From positions 1-38,292 of the forward strand of contig JBECKS010000232.1 of assembly GCA_040235395.1 (NCBI GenBank): 38,292 nucleotides of DNA, written 5' to 3'. Under the pieces are notes generated by a model. The model was not told the DNA's origin and searched no databases. It saw nothing but the letters and a program-made list of their open reading frames with translations. How positions within the stretch are numbered: position 1 is the first letter of the stretch; each line of letters begins with the position of its first letter. The DNA comes from JBECKS01 sp040235395. GTDB lineage: Bacteria > Pseudomonadota > Gammaproteobacteria > Pseudomonadales > JBECKS01. This document shows, one piece after another, positions 1 to 7,007 of this stretch. The position numbers and the translations under genes are program-made.

Positions 1-427
1 ATTAGTTTTTTAGACATTTGGATATCCCCCAATTGATTTTTATTTTAGTCGCCTATCCAACAGCGAAACGTCTAAGAAGCTAACAAGAAGATTGTCATGA
101 CAAATCTGAGCTCTTGGTTGAATCTTGGTTTTGCGTTAAACAGTGCGGACTGTTTGCATACAAACAGGCTAGTTCAAGCCAATCAATTGGCTCCCCCTAA
201 CCATGCACAGATTATAGGGATATTTTATAAAAAAGCTAATGGAATCAGTCAGATTTTGGGCTTTTCTCAGCCCGCTTCTGCCTTTTTGCACCAAAATTGA
301 TTGATTGTTCAAAATTTGTACAATTTCAGCCTATATTGTGCACCAAACAAGTGAAATGCCCCATATCTTGTGCCTCAAGAAGTGGCTATCCCCAATTTCA
401 GGGTTTTACAGAAAGGGTAAAAAATTC
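1..427. other. Left-edge intergenic stretch without a supported gene
   Basis: This is the sequence between the window edge and the end of the crotonase-family gene. Short open frames exist (for example 97-300), but they have no recognisable protein features and no convincing ribosome binding site. A small GGGCT/AGCCC stem lies at 258-273, without a clean T run on either strand. Two TGCACC half-sites lie near 286 and 346, but neither has a good partner half. I see nothing else here. Confidence 0.5.
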
Positions 428-1237
428 CTATTTTACGGCTTTAAATTTGGGTGCTCTGTTCTGCATATTGGCGGTCACCGCTTCAATCTGGTTCTCTTTT
501 CCCATGACCTGTTTCTGAATCTCTGCTTCGAGAGCCATCGCTTCCTTGGGTGGAAGTCTCCATGCCTGTTCAATTAATTGTTTGTCGGCGCGAATGGCAT
601 CTGGCGATTTTGATGCAATTAATTCTGCCAGTTCAAACGCAGCCACCATGTGATCGCTAACAACTTTATTCACCAGACCAAGAGATTGCGCTTCTTCTGC
701 TTCAACAATCCGTCCTGTGTAAGTGAGTTCCTTGGCAACAGCCATGCTGACAATGTTAGGCAGCGTTGCAAAAGCTGACATGTCTGGTACCAAACCCCAT
801 TTGATTTCCATAATGGAAAGTCTGGTATCTTCTCGTGCAATACGAATGTCGGCACCCATAGCAATCTGGAAACCGCCACCAAAGGCTGCGCCATGTAGAG
901 CAGCAATCACAGGTACTTTTTGTTCACTCCAGACATAGCCAGGTTTCTGGAAAAAATTTGCATTTTCATTTTCCTTTGCAAAAAAACGTTCGCCGTTTTC
1001 ACCTGCACCGCCGTTTGGTTCTGCCATGACAGACATAAAATCAAGACCAGCGCAAAATCCTTTGCCTTCGCCTGAAAGCACGATCACACGTATATCCTTG
1101 TTAGATTTTAAACTTTCACCCGCTTCGGAAATGGCTCGAAACATGTCGATGTTAAGGGCATTGTATTTGTCGGCACGATTCAGCCGTACATCTGCAATGC
1201 CGGATTCAGTGATGGAAATAGTGACAAGTTCGCTCAT
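428..1237 (-). CDS. Enoyl-CoA hydratase/isomerase (crotonase) family protein
   Basis: This 269-residue protein belongs to the crotonase superfamily, which acts on acyl-CoA thioesters in the cytoplasm. The two oxyanion-hole segments are visible: GKGFCAGLDF at residues 58-67 and HGAAFGGGFQIAMGAD at 115-130. In classical hydratases the GGGxE glutamate and a second glutamate 20 residues later do catalysis. Here the first position is Gln124 and the second is Glu144. Asp152 lies eight residues after Glu144, the spacing seen in delta(3,5)-delta(2,4)-dienoyl-CoA isomerases, although those have Asp at the Gln124 position. An isomerase or another crotonase reaction is therefore more likely than simple hydration. 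The exact substrate cannot be read from the sequence. The PA4642-family gene lies 29 bp upstream on the same strand, so the two may be cotranscribed. Confidence 0.9.
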   Translation of the reverse strand: MSELVTISITESGIADVRLNRADKYNALNIDMFRAISEAGESLKSNKDIRVIVLSGEGKGFCAGLDFMSVMAEPNGGAGENGERFFAKENENANFFQKPGYVWSEQKVPVIAALHGAAFGGGFQIAMGADIRIAREDTRLSIMEIKWGLVPDMSAFATLPNIVSMAVAKELTYTGRIVEAEEAQSLGLVNKVVSDHMVAAFELAELIASKSPDAIRADKQLIEQAWRLPPKEAMALEAEIQKQVMGKENQIEAVTANMQNRAPKFKAVK

Positions 1238-1266
1238 GAGAGAATTCCTTTTTTATACCTGAATTT

Positions 1267-1557
1267 TTATTGTGCATTAGCAGCAAGCAGGATATTTCGA
1301 TAGGGTTCTGCTTTGCTGTGCTTACTCACTTCCTGCAATAGGGTAATACCCTGTGGTGATTTTGCATTGATGTTTCCGCCTGCTTCAATAAAAAAATCAA
1401 CGAAGAGTTCAAAATATTCTGCAGGCATGCTGCGATAGGCTTTCTGCAAGCGATGAAAATCGACATCTTCATTCGCTGGTGCTTCGAGTTCTAGAAAACT
1501 TTTGATGCGATCCTCTGTGAGTACTTCATCAAGAATCTTGATTTTGTCTTTTTTCAT
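1267..1557 (-). CDS. PA4642-family small conserved protein
   Basis: This is a 96-residue, soluble, acidic protein with no signal peptide or membrane segment. The opening MKKDK and the pattern of an FL segment followed by a VDFFIEAGGNINA stretch recall the uncharacterised Pseudomonas PA4642 family. That family is short, conserved in gammaproteobacteria and has no assigned function. The EAGGNINAKSPQG segment (about residues 58-70) looks like one ankyrin-type turn, as in that family. The crotonase gene follows 29 bp downstream on the same strand. The assignment rests on remembered family features and was not checked by a search. Confidence 0.7.
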   Translation of the reverse strand: MKKDKIKILDEVLTEDRIKSFLELEAPANEDVDFHRLQKAYRSMPAEYFELFVDFFIEAGGNINAKSPQGITLLQEVSKHSKAEPYRNILLAANAQ

Positions 1558-1649
1558 GTGAAAAGCTTGTAAAAATGAGTGGAGGTTGAGGAACAGGATT
1601 TTACCGATTCGACTGTATCTTGCAAAGCAAGGCTTTTGCCTGTTAAGAC

Positions 1650-1671
1650 ATAAGCTTACAATGTAGCTTAT
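1650..1671. repeat. 7-bp inverted repeat ATAAGCT/AGCTTAT
   Basis: ATAAGCT (1650-1656) and AGCTTAT (1665-1671) form a perfect inverted repeat with an 8-nt loop. It is the first of four consecutive palindromes in this gap. Confidence 0.5.
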
Positions 1672-1724
1672 AAATGACTAGCTCCGTTGTTTCTACGGCG
1701 TCGCCTAAAGCGCCTACTGCTGGT

Positions 1725-1783
1725 AAAAACATTCAAAAAGTACTCATTTATTCTATGTAAACTCCGTTTTTTTGAATGTTTTT
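1725..1783. repeat. 15-bp perfect inverted repeat with 29-nt loop
   Basis: AAAAACATTCAAAAA (1725-1739) and its exact complement TTTTTGAATGTTTTT (1769-1783) flank a 29-nt loop. Such a long perfect stem in an intergenic gap suggests a small mobile-type repeat or a stable RNA hairpin. The A/T-rich arms make a strong intrinsic terminator less likely, as there is no GC-rich stem next to the T run. Confidence 0.6.
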
Positions 1784-1787
1784 GTAA

Positions 1788-1836
1788 CCTACATGGATGT
1801 AGGAAATGCCAAAGGCTCGTCTGGAACGAGCCTGGC
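1788..1836. repeat. Two adjacent palindromes (CCTACAT/ATGTAGG and AGGCTCGT/ACGAGCCT)
   Basis: CCTACAT (1788-1794) and ATGTAGG (1797-1803) form a tight palindrome around GG. Ten nucleotides later AGGCTCGT (1813-1820) pairs with ACGAGCCT (1826-1833) around CTGGA, and outer GCC (1808-1810) can pair with GGC (1834-1836) across a 2-nt bulge. The CCTACATGGATGTAGG core is of a type I recall from dispersed palindromic repeats in some marine gammaproteobacteria. That recollection was not checked. No second copy was noticed in this window. Confidence 0.55.
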
Positions 1837-1912
1837 CCTTGTATAAACTACCTCGCTGACGTCATTTAGAATTTGCGGGAGCATATTTTATGAATACAAA
1901 GAGGTTGGAACA

Positions 1913-2803
1913 GTGAAACTGGCATTTCTAGGTTTGGGTGTGATGGGATTTCCCATGGCAGGGCATTTGTTGAAATCAGATGAGGCTGTTTGTGTCTTTA
2001 ATCGAAACCCTGAACGCTCACAAGACTGGATGAATGCTTTTGGCTTGGAAGACGGCGCCAGTAGAGCGATGTCTATTGAAGAAGCTTGCCAGGATGTTGA
2101 CATGATTTTCACCTGTGTTGGCAACGACAATGATTTAAGGGAAGTGATGTTGGGTGATAAGGGTGTGCTTGCCTCCGTAAAAGCAGGTGCCCTGATTTGT
2201 GACCACACTACCTCATCGGCGGCGCTTGCCAGGGAAATTCATGAACAGGCAAAACAGAAAAACATAGCGTTTCTTGATGCGCCTGTTTCTGGTGGCCAGA
2301 AAGGTGCGCAAGATGGCAAGCTTTCCATTATGGTAGGTGGTTCCATTGAAGCTTATGAGCGCGTGTTACCAAAGTTACAATGTTACGGTAAAACCATTGA
2401 GCGAATTGGTGAGAGCGGCACAGGTCAGCTTGCCAAGATGGTGAATCAGATTTGCATAGCAGGCGTGCTTGAAGGACTTTCTGAAGCATTATTTTTTGGA
2501 CAAAAACTCGGGCTTGATCTTGAGAAAGTGCTCTCTGTGATTAGTGGAGGTGCAGCACAAAGTTGGCAGATGGATAACCGTGCTCATACCATGTTGCGCA
2601 ACGAATTTGATTTTGGTTTTGCCGTTGACTGGATGCGTAAAGATTTAGCTTTTGTGATTGAAGAAGCGGAAAGAGCAGGCATAGAACTTGAGTTGGTAAA
2701 AAATGTTGATGGCTATTATTCAAGCGTACAGAAAGCAGGTGGTGGTCGTTGGGATACCTCGAGTTTGATTACACGCTTGCATGCACAAGAAAATAAAAAA
2801 TAA
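1913..2803 (+). CDS. NAD(P)-dependent beta-hydroxyacid dehydrogenase
   Basis: This 296-residue enzyme belongs to the 3-hydroxyisobutyrate dehydrogenase / glyoxylate-succinic semialdehyde reductase family. The Rossmann motif FLGLGVMGFPMAG covers residues 5-17. The substrate loop DAPVSGG is at 122-128, and the catalytic lysine is K175 in GTGQLAKMVNQ. The end of beta-strand 2 reads FNRNPER (29-35), and an Asn-Arg there usually favours NADP(H). The GTG start is chosen because GAGG (1901-1904) lies eight bases upstream and the nearby ATG at 1890 is out of frame. The acyltransferase frame begins directly after the stop, so the two genes are probably one transcript. The physiological substrate is not evident. 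Confidence 0.9.
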   Translation: MKLAFLGLGVMGFPMAGHLLKSDEAVCVFNRNPERSQDWMNAFGLEDGASRAMSIEEACQDVDMIFTCVGNDNDLREVMLGDKGVLASVKAGALICDHTTSSAALAREIHEQAKQKNIAFLDAPVSGGQKGAQDGKLSIMVGGSIEAYERVLPKLQCYGKTIERIGESGTGQLAKMVNQICIAGVLEGLSEALFFGQKLGLDLEKVLSVISGGAAQSWQMDNRAHTMLRNEFDFGFAVDWMRKDLAFVIEEAERAGIELELVKNVDGYYSSVQKAGGGRWDTSSLITRLHAQENKK

Positions 2804-2821
2804 TTGAATTTAAAAAAAGAA

Positions 2822-3790
2822 ATGAAACAACGTGAATTCCTGAGTGGAAGACCTGAATTTGAATGGTACTTGGTTTCGCCGGTTTATTGGCCGACATGGA
2901 TTGCCTTGGGTTTCATGTGGCTGTTTGCACAATTACCTTTTAAGGTTCATTTAAAACTGGCGGGTGTAATTGCCTGGTTCATGTTTCGGTTTTCAAAAAG
3001 AAGAAAAGATATCGTTGAAACTAATCTGAAACTTTGTTTCCCAGAGAAAAGCGAAGAAGAAATTAAAGCGTTGGGAAAAGCACATTTTTTTTCTGCCGCC
3101 ATGGCGCTTTTTGAAATGGGTATTACCTGGTGGTGGTCAAAAAAAAGATTCAGGAATATTTATCATATTGAAGGGCTTGAGCACCTTGAAAAATTACAGA
3201 GTGAAGGAAAAGGCGTTATTCTGATGTCCTGCCATTTTACTAATCTCGATATTGGCCCCGGCGCAGTTGCCCATTATTTTCCTGTGGATGCTTTATTTCG
3301 CATGCATAAGAATCACGCTCTTGATTATGTGCAAACCAGAGGACGTTGCAGTAATAATCCGGAAACTCAATTTATTGCCCGTGAAAATGTTAAGGACATG
3401 ATTGCCGCTTTACGCAAAGGAAGGATTGTGTGGCATGCGCCCGATCAGGATTTTGGAAAGAAGGGCAGGGATCAGAGTGTTTTTGTAAAACTGTTTAATG
3501 TGCCTGCTGCAACCATTGCAACCACTTCACGTATTGCCAAAGCAGGTCGTGCTGCGGTTGTGCCTTTAACACAAAAACGACTTGAAGATGGCTCTGGTTA
3601 TCTGGTGAAGATTCATCCGCCAGTAGAAGGTTTTCCTGCAGCAACAGATGAAGAAGATGCACAGTTGCTCATCGAGATGGTTGAAAAAGCCATTCTTGAT
3701 GCGCCAGACCAGTATATGTGGATGCATCGACGATTTAAGACGAGGCCGGAGGGAGAGGCATCTTTTTATAAAAAGAAAAGGAATTACTAG
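2822..3790 (+). CDS. Lipid A lauroyl acyltransferase-type protein (LpxL/HtrB family)
   Basis: This protein transfers an acyl chain to a lipid A precursor or a related lipid at the inner membrane. The family signature HX4D appears as HFTNLD, and the preceding GKGVILMSC stretch is typical. An N-terminal hydrophobic segment (WPTWIALGFMWLFAQLPF) would anchor it. The segment IVETNLKLCFPEKS is the usual 'NL..CFPE' motif of the family. The frame opens at a TTG directly after the stop of the dehydrogenase gene (2804); I prefer the ATG at 2822, giving 322 residues, although neither start has a strong ribosome binding site. Close linkage to the dehydrogenase suggests cotranscription. Whether the target is lipid A or another lipid (an ornithine lipid, for example) cannot be decided. 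Confidence 0.88.
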   Translation: MKQREFLSGRPEFEWYLVSPVYWPTWIALGFMWLFAQLPFKVHLKLAGVIAWFMFRFSKRRKDIVETNLKLCFPEKSEEEIKALGKAHFFSAAMALFEMGITWWWSKKRFRNIYHIEGLEHLEKLQSEGKGVILMSCHFTNLDIGPGAVAHYFPVDALFRMHKNHALDYVQTRGRCSNNPETQFIARENVKDMIAALRKGRIVWHAPDQDFGKKGRDQSVFVKLFNVPAATIATTSRIAKAGRAAVVPLTQKRLEDGSGYLVKIHPPVEGFPAATDEEDAQLLIEMVEKAILDAPDQYMWMHRRFKTRPEGEASFYKKKRNY

Positions 3791-3827
3791 TGCAGCGCAG
3801 GAGCAGTTGTCTAGAAATCTAAAGCAG

Positions 3828-3856
3828 ATTCCTGCATTTCTTCGAATGTTCGGAAT
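3828..3856. terminator. Weak hairpin between convergent genes
   Basis: ATTCC (3828-3832) and CATT (3835-3838) pair with AATG (3845-3848) and GGAAT (3852-3856) around TCTTCG. It lies between the convergent acyltransferase and AI-2E genes and could end transcription both ways. It lacks a clean T run, so the call is weak. The sequence also recalls degenerate 'ATTCC...GGAATGACA' palindromic repeats. Confidence 0.25.
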
Positions 3857-3870
3857 GACAACAGGGTTTA

Positions 3871-4923
3871 TTAGCCTTCCAGTTTCTTTTTCGCTTCGCT
3901 ACCTGAACCCATAAGAATCGCAATCCATTTGGTTTCTTCGTTATGTTCAAGTGCGAGCTTGAGAATCATGGTGAGTGGTATCGATAAAAGCATGCCGACA
4001 GGACCAAGCATGGCACCCCAGAAAACCAAGGACATAAAAACAACGAGCGTGGAAAGACCAAGCCCTTGTCCCATGAATCGGGGTTCAAGAAAATTTCCAA
4101 TCACGGTATTCACGCCAAGATAAAGCATTGCTGTCATAAAGGCCCCGCCAGGACCAATCTGTATCAGTGCGAGTAACACTGCGGGAATCGCTGCAAGGAT
4201 GCTACCGATATTGGGAATAAAATTTAACAGGAAAGCAACAAGCCCCCAAAGGATGGCATGATTAACACCAATCATGAGCAAACCAACGGAAACAACAAAA
4301 CCTGTTGCAAGGCTGATAACCGTTTTAATCGCAAGATAGTTATTTACGCTCGTCATAAAACGTTCGAAACTTTCAATGGATTCATCACTGTTGTTAAAAG
4401 CCAGATGAATCTTATGTTTGAAACCTGAAGCTTCGAGAAGGATAAAAACAACGGTAAGGGAAATCAGGAACATATTAGTGAGTGCAGCACTGAGTTTTTT
4501 CAATGTGTTTGCCGCGAACGTCATGGCAATATCGGGTTTGATGAATTCGCGCAAATCCTTTGCAGGTAATTCAAGCCCCATATTCTGCAACACGGTATAG
4601 AAATCACCGGTCTTCACTTCAAGTTGATTCTGGTAGACGGGTAGTTGAACGATAAAGTCATTCATGGATGCGCCGACAAAGGCAGCAAGTAAGGTTGCGC
4701 CAATGAGAAGTAATGTCAGCACTATCACAACAGCAAGTGTTGGATGCACGCCTTTATTAATCAGGAAGCGTTGAGGTGGCGTGCAAAGAATCGCGATGAA
4801 AATCGCAAGCAGAAAAGGAATAATGATAAAAGCGGCGTAATGGATTCCCGTGACGATAATGATGAAGGAAGCCAGTATGATCATGATGTTCATACTGACA
4901 TGATTCTTTCTTCTGGAAATCAC
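3871..4923 (-). CDS. AI-2E family transporter (PerM-like)
   Basis: This is a 350-residue inner-membrane protein of the AI-2E transporter (UPF0118, PerM/YdiK) family. Hydrophobic segments lie near residues 12-35 and 62-85, and several more run from about 140 to the C-terminus, giving roughly eight helices. The segment GLVAFLLNFIPNIGSILAAI with the following PAVLLALI is the characteristic family stretch. Family members have been linked to export of the signal AI-2, or to Na+/H+ exchange in others, so the substrate here is unknown. The 104-residue gene lies 17 bp upstream on the same strand, and the Nudix gene just before that. These three probably form one leftward transcript. Confidence 0.88.
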   Translation of the reverse strand: MISRRKNHVSMNIMIILASFIIIVTGIHYAAFIIIPFLLAIFIAILCTPPQRFLINKGVHPTLAVVIVLTLLLIGATLLAAFVGASMNDFIVQLPVYQNQLEVKTGDFYTVLQNMGLELPAKDLREFIKPDIAMTFAANTLKKLSAALTNMFLISLTVVFILLEASGFKHKIHLAFNNSDESIESFERFMTSVNNYLAIKTVISLATGFVVSVGLLMIGVNHAILWGLVAFLLNFIPNIGSILAAIPAVLLALIQIGPGGAFMTAMLYLGVNTVIGNFLEPRFMGQGLGLSTLVVFMSLVFWGAMLGPVGMLLSIPLTMILKLALEHNEETKWIAILMGSGSEAKKKLEG

Positions 4924-4940
4924 ATTACACGCTCACTTAT

Positions 4941-5255
4941 TCATGCGATGGCTGAGTTACCTAACTCACCATCATTAAGATTCTCAACAGGATTTTCGAC
5001 AGATTCATCTGCTGCTTCATATAAATCTGATTCTGCAATGATTTCAAGAATCGGGTGGTTTTTTGTATTGAGCTCGCATTCAATCACGCGAGCCCTGACG
5101 TTAACATCCTTAATGGTGATATCAATCAGCTGATTGAGTGCTTCATCCTTGTATTTGCCGAAAAAAATCTGGCTAGCGTCTTTTCCGCTTAACCATTCCC
5201 CATGTTTGCTGAAGTAATGACCTTGGTCGCTCTGTACAACAAATACTTTACTCAT
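4941..5255 (-). CDS. Conserved hypothetical protein, 104 residues
   Basis: I do not recognise a named family. The N-terminal 70 residues (MSKVFVVQSDQGHYFSKHGEW onward) look like a small mixed alpha/beta domain with no signal peptide or membrane helix. The last 30 residues are acidic and low-complexity (ESVENPVENLNDGE). It lies 17 bp upstream of the AI-2E gene and 25 bp downstream of the Nudix gene, all on the same strand, so it probably belongs to their operon. The ATG start at 5255 is preceded by an AAGGAG-like run on the coding strand (plus-strand CTCCTTTTC at about 5270), which supports the start. Confidence 0.7.
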   Translation of the reverse strand: MSKVFVVQSDQGHYFSKHGEWLSGKDASQIFFGKYKDEALNQLIDITIKDVNVRARVIECELNTKNHPILEIIAESDLYEAADESVENPVENLNDGELGNSAIA

Positions 5256-5280
5256 AGCGATTGCTGACTCCTTTTCTTGT

Positions 5281-5766
5281 TTAGGATGGTTTATGAAATT
5301 TTTCTAGCCAGTCTTTTACGGCTGGCCCTGTGCCTATTTCCCAGGGAATAAGTTCATCGGGTTTAACGGCTTTTAATTCTGCAATTTCCTCGTTTCTGAA
5401 AACCCGGCCTTCGGTTTTCACATGATAGACAATCAGTAGTTGATTCGCCTGAAAGAATGAATAATTACCGATGAAAGTGCACTCCGTTGCATCAAGACTG
5501 ATTTCTTCCTTTATTTCCCGGATGATGCCTTCCTCAGGGGTTTCCCCTTTTTCCAGAAAGCCTGTGATTAATCCAAACATGCCTTCAGGCCAACCGCTGT
5601 TGCGAGCAAGTAGAATATCGCCACGCCATTCAACAATTGCTGCAACCACAGGAGTAGGATTGTTCCAGAAAATAAAATCACAATCAGGCTGACTGCATAC
5701 GAGGCGAGGAACCTCATCGATTTCCTTGCTACTTAAGGGATTGGCACATTGAGGACAATATTTCAT
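5281..5766 (-). CDS. Nudix hydrolase with N-terminal zinc ribbon
   Basis: This 162-residue cytoplasmic enzyme should cleave a nucleoside diphosphate linked to another moiety. Cys4, Cys7, Cys24 and Cys29 (CPQC...CSQPDC) form a zinc-ribbon-like cluster, as in NudC-type NADH pyrophosphatases. The Nudix box spans residues 69-91: G69 X5 E75, then REIKEEIS at 83-90, with Ser in place of the usual Gly near the end. The protein is much shorter than NudC, which has a further N-terminal domain, so NADH is not assured as substrate. The frame is open for 25 more codons upstream, but they are lysine- and asparagine-rich and unlike the family. I therefore start at MKYCPQC. Confidence 0.88.
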   Translation of the reverse strand: MKYCPQCANPLSSKEIDEVPRLVCSQPDCDFIFWNNPTPVVAAIVEWRGDILLARNSGWPEGMFGLITGFLEKGETPEEGIIREIKEEISLDATECTFIGNYSFFQANQLLIVYHVKTEGRVFRNEEIAELKAVKPDELIPWEIGTGPAVKDWLEKFHKPS

Positions 5767-5854
5767 ATGTGTTCTCTTGTTATAGCGAAATTTAAAATTT
5801 TGCTGAAAAGCTGCTGCATTATAGCGCAAAAACTTTTTCAAAAAACATCAAAAA

Positions 5855-7003
5855 CTATTTTTTTGCCAAGCTGTTATCAGGATTTTGAACGCGGGTATTT
5901 TGATTCTGGGTGCTGGTGTTTTGTTCTTCAAGCTGGGTATTTTGTTCCTGATTGTGGATGTTCAGTTCCTGAGTGCTAGCGGTTTGCATTTTTTGTGTTA
6001 ACACATAGGAAACGGGAACAAGTTGATAACCCTGTTCAGCGAGTTTTGGAATGGCTTTTTCAAGATAACTGACAGTGCTGGGATAGGGATGACCAATAGC
6101 AAGGGCAAAACCGGTTTTCCTGCTAATTTTCAGGGTTTTCTGGAAAGCCTGATCAACATATTCCTGCGTTTGTTCGTTATCAAGGAATACATGCCTTGAT
6201 AGTGTGGGAATGCTGTATTGTCTTGCCAGTTGGCCGGCAACGGAATTTGGCGTGGTACGACTGTCTACAAAAAAGAGATTATTTTTCTGTACAACCTGCA
6301 TTACCCAATTCATGGCTTCATCGTTCTGGGTAAGAAGACTACCCATATGATTGTTGACGCCAATGACATGGGGAATTGAATTGATACTATCCTGTAGCAC
6401 CAGTTCGAATTCCTCTTTGCTGAGATTTTGAGTGAGCGCGCCTTCACCAAGCCTTCTATGATGTTTGCTTTCCATGGGTGCATGCAACATGACATCCTTA
6501 CTCTGTTCATAGGCGAATTGCGCAACGCTTTTGCTATAAGGTGTGTGGGGAAGAACCGCAAGGGTTACGGCGCCGGGTAAATTTGCAGCCCGCATGTCGA
6601 GCGCTTCCTGGTTACCAATGTCATCAATAATGATGGCGATGATGCCAATGGGTTTTGTTTTCATCATTGGAAACTGTTTGTTGCCAGGGATGTAGGGAGC
6701 TCTGTCTTTCGTTATTTCTACTACTTCTTCTGTTGATGTGTTGATGTTGGAAATAGTTTCGTAGTTAATAGGTTCTGGTTCGATGGATGCCGTAGCGTCA
6801 TCAATATCAGGTCGCGAAGCCTTCAGTTCCTGATGCGCACGTTGTTGTAGCTTCAGGTAATACTCGAAACTGGATAGCTGCTTTGATGATTTTGCCTGAG
6901 CAAAAGAACTGGCAATGATGATGAATAGAAAAGCGCAAGGGAAAAACAGGGCTTGGTAGCTAAAGCTAGTTCGAAGCCTGCTGTTTTTCGTAGTTATTTG
7001 CAC
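5855..7003 (-). CDS. yibQ: Divergent polysaccharide deacetylase, YibQ family
   Basis: This 382-residue protein starts with a basic N-terminus and a hydrophobic segment (about 18-34) ending in SFAQA, so it is probably exported to the periplasm. From about residue 118 it carries the YibQ (divergent polysaccharide deacetylase 2) domain: IIAIIIDDIG with the paired Asp at 127-128, later HAPMES, NHMGS, FFVDSRTTP and IGHPYP. These are the family's metal-site-like motifs. The last 40 residues form a Gln/Asn-rich tail with recurring QNT, which is not part of the domain. It lies 4 bp after ctpA and is the last gene of the gpmI-envC-ctpA-yibQ run, an arrangement also known in E. coli. The enzymatic activity of YibQ proteins is not established. 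Confidence 0.88.
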   Translation of the reverse strand: MQITTKNSRLRTSFSYQALFFPCAFLFIIIASSFAQAKSSKQLSSFEYYLKLQQRAHQELKASRPDIDDATASIEPEPINYETISNINTSTEEVVEITKDRAPYIPGNKQFPMMKTKPIGIIAIIIDDIGNQEALDMRAANLPGAVTLAVLPHTPYSKSVAQFAYEQSKDVMLHAPMESKHHRRLGEGALTQNLSKEEFELVLQDSINSIPHVIGVNNHMGSLLTQNDEAMNWVMQVVQKNNLFFVDSRTTPNSVAGQLARQYSIPTLSRHVFLDNEQTQEYVDQAFQKTLKISRKTGFALAIGHPYPSTVSYLEKAIPKLAEQGYQLVPVSYVLTQKMQTASTQELNIHNQEQNTQLEEQNTSTQNQNTRVQNPDNSLAKK

Positions 7004-7007
7004 TTTT

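Larger units (their letters stand above)
1558..1912. other. Intergenic stretch between divergent genes, rich in inverted repeats
   Basis: These 355 bp separate the leftward PA4642-family gene from the rightward dehydrogenase gene, so they should hold both promoters. They contain four successive inverted repeats between 1650 and 1833, listed separately. The open frame at 1687-1869 runs through these palindromes; its product is rich in Cys and Arg and looks like no protein, so I do not call it a gene. Confidence 0.6.

Noticed and set aside
258..273. GGGCT/AGCCC hairpin as terminator of the crotonase gene
   Set aside because: It lies 155 bp past the stop, has only five base pairs and no T run on the minus strand.
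97..300. 67-codon open frame at the left edge
   Set aside because: No family features, low-complexity composition and no convincing ribosome binding site.
286..362. TGCACC half-sites that resemble NtrC sites
   Set aside because: Neither has a proper GGTGC partner at the right distance, and no promoter is visible nearby.
1687..1869. 60-codon open frame
   Set aside because: It runs through four palindromes and its product looks like translated repeat DNA.
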